This document shows positions 1 through 6,373 of a stretch of DNA of 6,876 nucleotides, in pieces. The stretch is from JBFHES01 sp041584015 (GTDB lineage: Bacteria > Bacteroidota > Bacteroidia > Bacteroidales > M50B96), in the NCBI GenBank assembly GCA_041584015.1, contig JBFHES010000249.1:1-6876 (forward strand). Reading direction: 5' to 3'. The position numbers were made by a program, and so were the translations under genes. The notes below the pieces were generated by a model, which saw only the letters and a program-made list of their open reading frames with translations, was not told the DNA's origin and ran no database searches. Every line of letters begins with the position of its first letter. The stretch's first letter is position 1.

Positions 1-779
1 CTTGAGCTAAAGTCAAGACTACTATGGTCTTCAAACTCTGGAGCAACAGGATAAGCCTTAGCAGCCATTGTATTGTAGTTTGTTAAAACACCAGTTACCA
101 AGTAAGGTATGTCATGATCATAGTACTTTGTAAAAACGATGTCCCAATCGGCAGCTACCGGCTCGTAATCAACTACACCGTTTGTTAGTAATGAGAAATG
201 TACAAAATTCTTATCGTTGTGCTGCGATAAATCTATATTAACCATTTGCTCATCTGAGTTATCAAGATTATCATAAACAATGTTGTAAAAACCTGCAGCA
301 GAAAGCTTCTCTTTAATCCACAATTTCTTGTATGATCCGTCTTCTAATTTAAGAACAAACAATTTGTGACCATATACATTATGATCGATGGAGTTGTACT
401 GTCCCCAACCATAATCTGGATGACCAGTTGCTAATAGGTTGAAAGCACCTTCTTCCCATGTAGTGTCTGAATTGTACAATTGCATCCATGAACTCATTCC
501 CATTGTATCGAGTGTTGCCCAAGCAGTAGTATCTGCTGTTGGATGCTGATAAAGCTCAACACCTGCACCAGCGTTTGCTAAAATTGAAGCGCTTTGTGCA
601 CTTGTATTAATGGCGATATGCCATGTTGCACGCTCGCGCTTCGCTACCTCTCCATTCTCGAAACTATAATAAATGTCGCTTGCGTAACCAGCACCAAGGC
701 TTACTGAGTCGGCAACCTGAGCGTTTGTATTACCTGCGAATACAACTGCTAAAACCAATAATAAGTAAATTTTTTTCAT
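1..779 (-). CDS. Secreted HmuY-like protein with two modules, 3' end outside window
   Basis: I read 259 uninterrupted codons from the ATG at 777-779; the gene runs off the window at base 1. Residues 1-20 form a clear Sec signal peptide: a Lys-Lys start, a hydrophobic core at 5-15, and likely signal peptidase I cleavage after Asn-Thr-Asn-Ala20 before Gln21. The mature part carries two copies of a motif typical of the HmuY family: Y-Y-S-F..G-E-V then W53-H-I at residues 37-57, and F-S-L..G-V-V then W212-D-I-V-F at 195-216. Between them lie Gly/Trp/Tyr-rich segments (G71-L76, and P121-Y128 containing D-Y-G-W-G-Q-Y). HmuY of Porphyromonas is an exported haem-binding protein, but I cannot map its haem ligands here, so haem binding is only a possibility. 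Full-length relatives often end in a T9SS sorting domain, which would fall outside the window. A terminator upstream (956-1004) and a possible promoter suggest separate transcription from the signalling operon. An A-rich stretch with AAAGG abuts the start codon. Confidence 0.8.
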   Translation of the reverse strand, partial: MKKIYLLLVLAVVFAGNTNAQVADSVSLGAGYASDIYYSFENGEVAKRERATWHIAINTSAQSASILANAGAGVELYQHPTADTTAWATLDTMGMSSWMQLYNSDTTWEEGAFNLLATGHPDYGWGQYNSIDHNVYGHKLFVLKLEDGSYKKLWIKEKLSAAGFYNIVYDNLDNSDEQMVNIDLSQHNDKNFVHFSLLTNGVVDYEPVAADWDIVFTKYYDHDIPYLVTGVLTNYNTMAAKAYPVAPEFEDHSSLDFSS

Positions 780-840
780 CCTTTAATCTTTCTATAATTA
801 TGAATATTAATCACATTTTATTCAACCGAAGTTGCGATAG

Positions 841-868
841 CAAGATTAGTAAGGAATTCTGTTTCAAA
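841..868 (-). promoter_or_regulatory. Possible Bacteroidota-type promoter of the HmuY-like gene
   Basis: On the minus strand TTTG (865-868) lies 16 bases before TAATCTTG (841-848). The Bacteroidota housekeeping promoter is roughly TTG, a 17-23 base spacer, then TAnnTTTG. The -7 element therefore has one mismatch and the spacer is slightly short. Transcription would begin near base 834, giving a leader of about 55 bases. No better candidate was seen in 780-955, but in such AT-rich DNA this match is weak evidence. Confidence 0.25.
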
Positions 869-899
869 TTTGAAGAATACGACAAAATCTATTTCAAAT
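862..899. repeat. 12-bp palindrome and a TTTCAAAT direct repeat 30 bp apart
   Basis: TTCAAATTTGAA at 863-874 is a perfect inverted repeat. Its left part, TTTCAAAT (862-869), occurs again at 892-899, exactly 30 bp away, which would place both on the same face of the helix. The palindrome overlaps the proposed -33 element of the HmuY-like gene. This geometry fits an operator for a dimeric regulator, but low-complexity AT-rich sequence can produce it by chance. Confidence 0.3.
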
Positions 900-955
900 A
901 AAATAAGGCTACACTTATTGCCTGCAGCGCAAACTGTGCTATTTAATCTGATTCT

Positions 956-1004
956 AAAAAAATTAGCCATGCACCAAAACTGAACAGTTTTAATACATGG
1001 CTAA
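956..1004 (-). terminator. Strong intrinsic terminator of the signalling operon
   Basis: Read on the minus strand, TTAGCCATG (996-1004) pairs perfectly with CATGGCTAA (963-971). Inside it AAAACTG (985-991) pairs with CAGTTTT (976-982) around a 2-base loop. A run of seven T residues (956-962) follows at once. The hairpin begins 24 bases after the stop of the sorting-domain frame at 1029 and has no T-run on the other strand, so it ends minus-strand transcription from the operon. It also separates the operon from the HmuY-like gene. Confidence 0.85.
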
Positions 1005-1028
1005 GTTGTATGTAATAACAAACGGTAA

Positions 1029-1277
1029 TTAATAAATTAGAATTGGCTTTACAATAACCGTATCATCGTTTTTAATGAATCGTAAAATGTATTCACCTTG
1101 CGTTAATGCACTAACATCCATTTTATGGTGCTCCTGATTTTCCACATCGTAATAAAGCAATACCTGCCCAAGCATGCCAACAAGCTCTATTCGGCCTGAA
1201 GCAATGGTTTCGCCAAAATCTATGCTCACTTCTTCGTTAGCCGGATTTGGATAACTGCGCCAACTAGCTACTTGCAA
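1029..1277 (-). CDS. Orphan T9SS type A sorting domain, possibly a gene remnant
   Basis: The 82-residue frame is almost entirely a type IX secretion C-terminal sorting domain: Y-P-N-P-A near its start, then an I-E-L-V-G-M-L-G-Q-V-L strand, M-D-V-S-A-L-T-Q-G-E-Y-I-L-R near residues 53-67, and V-K-P-I-L-I-Y at the end. In this family the domain directs a periplasmic cargo through the outer membrane and is then removed. Here there is no cargo. The only start giving this length is a TTG (1275-1277), which is rare in Bacteroidota. The frame stays open back to 1337, adding about 20 codons without an ATG or a hydrophobic signal core, then meets a stop inside the end of the PAS gene. An ATG at 1322-1324 directly follows the PAS stop codon but lies in another frame and stops after 18 codons (1268-1270). 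A frameshifted or truncated secreted gene explains this best. A real very short protein with a non-ATG start remains possible. It lies between the PAS gene and the terminator, so it is probably transcribed with the operon. Confidence 0.5.
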   Translation of the reverse strand: MQVASWRSYPNPANEEVSIDFGETIASGRIELVGMLGQVLLYYDVENQEHHKMDVSALTQGEYILRFIKNDDTVIVKPILIY

Positions 1278-1324
1278 ACTTTCCGCTCGTAGCGAATTAA
1301 CGATATAATAGGCGCTGATTTCAT

Positions 1325-4300
1325 TTACTTTTTCATTTCAAGTTGGGTCGCAAGTTCTCTAACTTTATCTCTAAGTTCTTTTATCCGAAACTCTCTACCT
1401 TCAAATAATTTTGCATAGCGAGTAAGCTCATCATTTGCTTTTTGAAGTTCTTGTGTACGTGCTTGAATTAAGTCCTCAAGATTATTACGGTGCCTCTTAA
1501 GCTCTTCCTCTGCTTGTTTACGATCAGTAATATCATTTATAAAACCAATAAAATGAACAACATTTTTATGTTCATCAAATTTAGCTGTAACCACTAATTC
1601 TACCGGAATAATTCGTCCCGATTTATGTAAATATTCTTTCTCATAGCGAATATTATTATTGGTAAAACTTAATTTCTCAAGTTCTCTGGCTTCAATATCG
1701 CTCCATTTAGAAGGGGTTAGAGTTTCATTCCAATTTATAGTTTCCAGCTCTTTTTTAGAATAACCTGTCAAATCAGAAAAAGCCTTATTGCAACTTCCTA
1801 ACTTGCCATCCGGATATCCATACGCTATAGCCAGTGGAGAATTTCTTACAATATTAGCTTGAACTTGTTCCCGCTCCAGACTTTCGTACAACTCATCTTC
1901 AGCTTGTTTTCTTTCGGTAATGTCTTGAACAATGCCAAACATCCTTGTAGATTCTTTACTTCTACCGGGTTCATGATTTCCACTTCCAAAAATCCAGCGT
2001 ACAGCGCCATCTTTACGATTAATTCTGCATTCGAAGTTCCAATCGGTTTTTGTTGATACTGCCTTTTGAAATTTCTCATCAACCATTTCCCTGTCTTCGG
2101 GAAGAACATGTTCAAGAAACATATCATAGGTCCATTCGGCTAGGGGCTCAGTGTAACCAAATATTTTGTCGTGATTAAACGAACGCCACGAACCTCTATC
2201 AATTAAATCCAACTCCCAAGCACCTGTAGCAATAACACTAAGTGCATAATCCAGTCGATTTTTGTTTTTTATAATTAACTCTTCGGCATGTTTCATTTCT
2301 GTTATATCAACAATGCTTCCCACGAATCCGATTAATTCCCCATTTTTATCGTGCATTGCAACCGCCTGACCGATCGCCCAAGTTATCCTTCCCGACTTAT
2401 TTTTAAACCTATACGTTAAATCAAACTTAGACCTCGACTCAGTGCTTTTATACCATTCTTTAAACACCATTTCTCTGTCGTCTGGATGAATACTTTCAAC
2501 CCAACCTGCTCCTTTTCCTTCTGAGATAGGCATTCCTGTTATTTCATCCAGCTTGTCATTCCAGTAAATTGTTTTCCCTGCTACATCTGTAACAAATATT
2601 CCAACCGGAGAGATCTGTGAAAAGGTTCTAAATTTTTCTTCACTTTCCTGCAGTGCAAGTTTCGCTTTCTCCTGCTCAGTAACGTCAACTCCCATTGACA
2701 AGCGATGTGGAACTCCATTTAATACAATCGACTCGACCGAATACAGGATATCGCGCAGACTGCCATCTCTAATCTTAAATTTGGCATTGGCATTATGAAT
2801 AGATCCTCCTGATGCGCTTGCATGAGCCGCCAGTTTATTACGCTCCTCAACACTAAACAATCCCAAATCGGCTGATGTTTTTCCGATAATTTCTTCTCTG
2901 GAGAATCCTATTAATTTCTCAAACGCAGAATTTGTTTCAACAAACACACCTTCGAGAGTAAGTATAGACTGAGGTACAGGATTAGAATGAAAGGACATTT
3001 TAAATTTCTCTTCACTTTCGATACGAGCAAGCTCGGCGAGCTTACGCTCTGTTATTTCAACAATCTGCACCAAGAATCCACTGTTCTCATTTTCATGCTT
3101 TAGCGGAACAACATACATATCAAGGTATATTACTCCTTTTCGATTAGTTGGAAACCAAACGTCATTACGATTAGTCTCAAAATCAAAACTGGATGAAATA
3201 AAAATAGATTCTCCCTTTTTTAAGGCTTCACTTTTTTCTGGTGAAATATTTGGATCCTCCCATAAATTAAATCCTAACACATACTTTTCATCATCTAATC
3301 CAAATAAATCAAGTGTTTTTTTATTGATTCTAAGTAGCCTGCCGTCCATATCATACGTTTGAATAGCAATTGGCGATTGTTCATAAATGCTTGTGAATTT
3401 TGCTTCGCTTTCATTTATGGCTTTTTCTGCTTCCTTTCTCTCCGTAATGTCTGTTGATATTCCTATGAGAGTGATTACCTTACCTTCCGAATCAACTATT
3501 GATGAATTTGATATAAATGCAGGGAAGATATTGCCTTCGCGATTCGAAACAAGATATTCTCCTGAACTGCTTTTACCAGCCTCTATTTGTGAAATAATAG
3601 CAGCAATTTGATCCTGAGAAAGTTGCGGGGTAGTTACTTCAAAGATATTGCGTCCGATCACTTCTTCTGCAGACCAACCATAAAGCTTTTCAGCAAATGG
3701 ATTCCAATAATTGATTATCCCTTTCGGGTTTGTTGCAATTACCGCTTGCTCTACGGTTTCTAGTAAATTGGCCTGAAAGCGAACTCGTTCTTCCGCTATC
3801 TTTTGTTCTGTTATATCTCTTGATATGGCAAGAATACTAGATATTTGTCCTGTTTCATCGGCCACTGGTGTTACTTGAGCATCCCACCACATTGGTTTGC
3901 CTTTTTCGGTAGGAATGTAAGATTTTAATCGACCTACTCCACCTGCCCTAGCTTTCTTAACCGCATCGATGGCTAAGCCGCGCTCTTCGTCAGTAAAAAG
4001 GTCGAACCATGATTTACCAATATAGTCTTGCACATTGTCAATTTCTAATAGCTTAATACCTCCTTTGCTCATAAATTCCAGATTCCCGTCTAAATCAAGA
4101 ATTTTAATACAATCAAAGCTATGGTCTACAATTTCCCGATTAAAAGTTTCACTTTCTTTTAATGCCGAAATTGATTGTTTTTGTTCTGTAATATCTCTCC
4201 ATGAAGACATGGAGTATTGAATTTTACCGTCCTTATCCCTTACGCCATAAACGTTTAAACTTACATCAATCTTACTTCCGTTTTTCCTACGAACAATTAG

Positions 4301-5035
4301 TTCTTTGTTTGTTACGTCCCCTGTTTTAACGAATTGTCGAAACACCTCCTTAACATCTTCCAGGCAATCTTCATGGTATAAGTTGTAGATGGGTGCACCT
4401 ATAATTTCTTCTTTTGAATAACCTAGTTTTTTAAGAAGTGTATCATTGCATAGTAAAATAGTAGCATCGTCAGGTGATACAGAGACATACATGTCTGGCG
4501 AATTGTTATATAAAACCCGGAACTGCTCTTCACTAATTCTCAGTTTATTTTCAGCAAGCTTTCTCTCGGTTATGTCCTGAAAAACACAATACGTTTGCTT
4601 AAAACTACCATCCGGATTATACCCTGCACAGCCTTCATACGAAATATCAATATAATGACCTTGTTTATGCCGCATCTTAAATTCTACTCCTGTAATTAAT
4701 CCACACTTTTTGAATTCAGGAAAAATCTCTTGTTCTGCTTTATGGCGACTTTCAGGGTGTAAAAAATCAAAGAATAGCTGACCAATAACTTCTTCTCTTT
4801 GATACCCCATAACAAAAAGCCAGCGTGGATTTACATCTATAAAAGTACCATCCTCCGTCAATGACTGGTAGGACAATGGAGCATTTTCATACAGTGCTTT
4901 ATATTTTTCTTCGCTATCATCTGCTTTTGTTAAAAGCCTTTCATTATTCTGAACCTTTAAGCCAGCATTCAATTTTTCTAATCTTTCAATTTCTGCTAGC
5001 AATTCTGAATTCGTTTTATTTTTATACTTATCCAT
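1325..5035 (-). CDS. Nine-PAS-domain sensor protein without an output domain
   Basis: This 1236-residue protein has no signal peptide or membrane segment and should be cytoplasmic. Residues 1-40 look like a coiled coil. Nine PAS/PAC modules then follow back to back, each closing with a D-I-T-E-R-K-like PAC motif, at residues 154, 281, 407, 529, 660, 784, 910, 1038 and 1168. Residues 1174-1236 form a charged coiled-coil tail ending in R-E-F-R-I-K-E-L-R-D-K and a short extension. PAS domains bind small ligands or partner proteins and relay changes through helical linkers; the ligands cannot be told from sequence here. There is no HisKA/HATPase, receiver, GGDEF, EAL or helix-turn-helix, although multi-PAS proteins of this size are usually histidine kinases. 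The stop falls right after the same tail seen in the upstream neighbour, so the lack of a kinase looks native rather than a truncation. The ATG start has an AGGA at 5039-5042 only 3 bases away and lies 45 bp after the stop of the CHASE8-HAMP-PAS gene, consistent with one operon. Generic annotation would be PAS domain S-box protein. Confidence 0.9.
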   Translation of the reverse strand: MDKYKNKTNSELLAEIERLEKLNAGLKVQNNERLLTKADDSEEKYKALYENAPLSYQSLTEDGTFIDVNPRWLFVMGYQREEVIGQLFFDFLHPESRHKAEQEIFPEFKKCGLITGVEFKMRHKQGHYIDISYEGCAGYNPDGSFKQTYCVFQDITERKLAENKLRISEEQFRVLYNNSPDMYVSVSPDDATILLCNDTLLKKLGYSKEEIIGAPIYNLYHEDCLEDVKEVFRQFVKTGDVTNKELIVRRKNGSKIDVSLNVYGVRDKDGKIQYSMSSWRDITEQKQSISALKESETFNREIVDHSFDCIKILDLDGNLEFMSKGGIKLLEIDNVQDYIGKSWFDLFTDEERGLAIDAVKKARAGGVGRLKSYIPTEKGKPMWWDAQVTPVADETGQISSILAISRDITEQKIAEERVRFQANLLETVEQAVIATNPKGIINYWNPFAEKLYGWSAEEVIGRNIFEVTTPQLSQDQIAAIISQIEAGKSSSGEYLVSNREGNIFPAFISNSSIVDSEGKVITLIGISTDITERKEAEKAINESEAKFTSIYEQSPIAIQTYDMDGRLLRINKKTLDLFGLDDEKYVLGFNLWEDPNISPEKSEALKKGESIFISSSFDFETNRNDVWFPTNRKGVIYLDMYVVPLKHENENSGFLVQIVEITERKLAELARIESEEKFKMSFHSNPVPQSILTLEGVFVETNSAFEKLIGFSREEIIGKTSADLGLFSVEERNKLAAHASASGGSIHNANAKFKIRDGSLRDILYSVESIVLNGVPHRLSMGVDVTEQEKAKLALQESEEKFRTFSQISPVGIFVTDVAGKTIYWNDKLDEITGMPISEGKGAGWVESIHPDDREMVFKEWYKSTESRSKFDLTYRFKNKSGRITWAIGQAVAMHDKNGELIGFVGSIVDITEMKHAEELIIKNKNRLDYALSVIATGAWELDLIDRGSWRSFNHDKIFGYTEPLAEWTYDMFLEHVLPEDREMVDEKFQKAVSTKTDWNFECRINRKDGAVRWIFGSGNHEPGRSKESTRMFGIVQDITERKQAEDELYESLEREQVQANIVRNSPLAIAYGYPDGKLGSCNKAFSDLTGYSKKELETINWNETLTPSKWSDIEARELEKLSFTNNNIRYEKEYLHKSGRIIPVELVVTAKFDEHKNVVHFIGFINDITDRKQAEEELKRHRNNLEDLIQARTQELQKANDELTRYAKLFEGREFRIKELRDKVRELATQLEMKK
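1328..1516 (-). repeat. C-terminal coiled-coil tail, copy 2 (nine-PAS protein)
   Basis: Residues 1174-1236 contain an E-E-E-L-K start, a heptad-like helix with N-L-E-D-L and R-T-Q-E-L, then L-F-E-G-R-E-F-R-I-K-E-L-R-D-K. The order, spacing and many residues match the tail of the neighbouring protein (5084-5269), including an identical 11-residue block R-E-F-R-I-K-E-L-R-D-K. It sits where a histidine kinase core would normally begin. Its function is not known to me; a docking or oligomerisation role is inferred. Confidence 0.8.
1517..4909 (-). repeat. Array of nine tandem PAS/PAC modules, about 122-131 residues each
   Basis: Approximate module limits in the encoded protein are 43-159, 168-286, 297-412, 423-534, 545-665, 676-789, 799-915, 927-1043 and 1057-1173. 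The closing motifs are D-I-T-E-R-K, D-I-T-E-Q-K (twice), D-I-T-E-R-K, E-I-T-E-R-K, D-V-T-E-Q-E, D-I-T-E-M-K, D-I-T-E-R-K and D-I-T-D-R-K. Successive motifs are 127, 126, 122, 131, 124, 126, 128 and 130 residues apart, and most linkers read like L..SEEKF. The modules differ strongly inside, so this is an old protein-level repeat rather than recent DNA duplication. Module 8, with G-A-W-E-L-D-L near 938-944, is of the PAS_3-like type and resembles the single PAS of the upstream protein. Confidence 0.85.
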
Positions 5036-5080
5036 ATATCCTATTTCTGCGGTCTTATTTCTGCTTAAAAAAGCACCCTC

Positions 5081-6373
5081 TTATTTGTCAGATGAATTAG
5101 GTTCAAACTTTTTAAGTTTATCTCTCAATTCTTTTATTCTAAATTCCCGATCTACGAATAGACTATTAAATCTTTCCAGCTCTTTATTCTTTTCTTCCAG
5201 ATCTTTAGTTCGTTTCTTAACCAGTTCCTCTAAATTCCCCTGATGTATTTTAAGTTCCTCTTCTACTTTTTTCACCTCAGTTAAATCTAAGCAAATACCA
5301 GTCATTCTTAATGCTTTACCAGCATCATCTCTTGACACAACGGCTTTGGCGGCAATGTAATGTATTTCACCATTCTTCCACTTCGCACGATAAATGATAT
5401 TGTATGGTACATTTTGCTCAATTGCATTCTGTATAGCTGCCCTTGTTTTATCCAGATCGAGTGGATGCACACACGCTTTAAAACTCGCATAATCTTGACC
5501 AAATGTTCCAGGTTCAAGGCCAAATATCTCCTCCATCCTTTTGTCCCATATAGTAACATCTGTAGCTAAATCCCACTCCCAAACTCCTATTTCACCACCT
5601 TCAAGTGCTAGGTCTAGTTTCTGTTTCGATGATTTCAACAATTCTTCGGCTAAGTCTTTCTCATCTCTTTTGGTTTCTATTTCATGTAATAAATTATTAA
5701 AGCTGTCATAGAGATCACCAATCTCATCATTATAATTCTTCGATACTCGGAGTGAGAAATTGTTGCTTACAGCAATATCTTTAAAGAATGAATTTAATTT
5801 GAGAATTGGCCCCGATATTATTCCTTCCACTCGTCGGGCTAATAAGAAACTAATGCCAGATAGCACAAGTAACAACAAGGCAAAACCGATGCTATAGCTG
5901 CGTTTAGCCTGAGTGAGCTCTTTGTTATCGGCTTCAATATAGATACTCCCGTAATCTCTATTCTCAAAAACAATGGGCAAAGCAACTTTAAAACAGCCAT
6001 CGGAATATTCCATCATATCTGCATTAATTGGACGTGGCAATTCACCACTTGCAAGTGAATCGCCATAGGCCGCAAAGACAGCTCCTGTTGTGGTATATAT
6101 TACACAAGACTTAATGGATTTAATATTTCTTAGTTTTTGAAGCACCGAACGAGCCTGCTCAGAATCATTAAAAGATAAGGGCACTACACAATATTCACCA
6201 ATTAAGTTTGCATTTACCGCTAAGTAGTCGAGTTTCTTTTTTTCCTCCTGTTGTATAAGCCAAAAAAGTACAATTATAAATCCAATTGAAAGCACAATTG
6301 TAGTAATCAACAAAATGATTGTTATCAATTTTGCGCGAATTGACATATTATATTTTTGCTTTGATTTAGTCAT
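5081..6373 (-). CDS. YfiN-like membrane sensor: CHASE8-HAMP-PAS with coiled-coil tail
   Basis: The 430-residue protein has a membrane segment at about 16-39, a periplasmic region at 40-160, a second membrane segment at 161-179, HAMP at about 180-235 (Pro189; D-E-I-G at 216-219), a PAS_3-like domain at about 251-367 (G-V-W-E-W-D-L at 263-269; PAC-type D-L-T-E-V-K at 363-368) and a coiled-coil tail at 369-430. The periplasmic part resembles CHASE8, the input domain of YfiN: N-A-N-L-I-G-E-Y near 54-61, S-F-N-D at 67-70, and I-K-S-C-V-I-Y-T-T-T-G near 87-97. In Pseudomonas YfiN this module drives a GGDEF cyclase and is held off by periplasmic YfiR. Here a YfiR-family gene lies immediately upstream with an 8-bp overlap, but the GGDEF is absent and the PAS plus tail take its place. 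The ATG at 6371-6373 overlaps the preceding stop; Met10 is an alternative start. Inference: it senses YfiR release or an envelope signal and passes it through HAMP and PAS to an unknown partner. Confidence 0.85.
   Translation of the reverse strand: MTKSKQKYNMSIRAKLITIILLITTIVLSIGFIIVLFWLIQQEEKKKLDYLAVNANLIGEYCVVPLSFNDSEQARSVLQKLRNIKSIKSCVIYTTTGAVFAAYGDSLASGELPRPINADMMEYSDGCFKVALPIVFENRDYGSIYIEADNKELTQAKRSYSIGFALLLLVLSGISFLLARRVEGIISGPILKLNSFFKDIAVSNNFSLRVSKNYNDEIGDLYDSFNNLLHEIETKRDEKDLAEELLKSSKQKLDLALEGGEIGVWEWDLATDVTIWDKRMEEIFGLEPGTFGQDYASFKACVHPLDLDKTRAAIQNAIEQNVPYNIIYRAKWKNGEIHYIAAKAVVSRDDAGKALRMTGICLDLTEVKKVEEELKIHQGNLEELVKKRTKDLEEKNKELERFNSLFVDREFRIKELRDKLKKFEPNSSDK
5084..5269 (-). repeat. 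C-terminal coiled-coil tail, copy 1 (CHASE8-HAMP-PAS protein)
   Basis: Residues 369-430 read E-E-E-L-K, then N-L-E-E-L, K-R-T-K-D-L, L-F-V-D-R-E-F-R-I-K-E-L-R-D-K and a short polar end. It aligns without gaps to the tail encoded at 1328-1516 as far as the identical R-E-F-R-I-K-E-L-R-D-K block; beyond that the last residues diverge. Both copies follow a PAC motif directly. Confidence 0.8.
6366..6373 (-). other. 8-bp start/stop overlap (ATGACTAA)
   Basis: The ATG of the CHASE8-HAMP-PAS gene (6371-6373) lies inside the last codons of the YfiR-family gene, whose TAA stop is at 6366-6368. This overlap implies coupled translation and balanced amounts of the periplasmic regulator and its membrane target. 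It also supports choosing this upstream ATG over the internal Met10. Confidence 0.75.

Noticed and set aside
623..901. Plus-strand open frame of 92 codons
   Set aside because: It runs antisense over the start of the HmuY-like gene and its upstream region, with no recognisable domain; the minus-strand frame has a clear signal peptide and family motifs.
1325..1600. Possible degraded histidine kinase after the last PAS
   Set aside because: No H-box, N-box or G-box-like residues appear before or after the stop, and the tail matches that of the neighbouring intact gene.
1846..2127. Minus-strand open frame of 93 codons inside the nine-PAS gene
   Set aside because: It is another frame of the strongly supported PAS coding sequence, and its product has no domain-like features.
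5062..5075. Hairpin TGCTT-AAAA-AAGCA in the gap between the two PAS-containing genes
   Set aside because: The stem is only 5 bp and no T-run follows on the minus strand, so it is too weak for a terminator; the two genes are more likely co-transcribed.
5308..5569. Open frames on both strands inside the CHASE8-HAMP-PAS gene
   Set aside because: Both overlap the well-supported PAS domain and its PAC motif in the main frame; they are chance openings.
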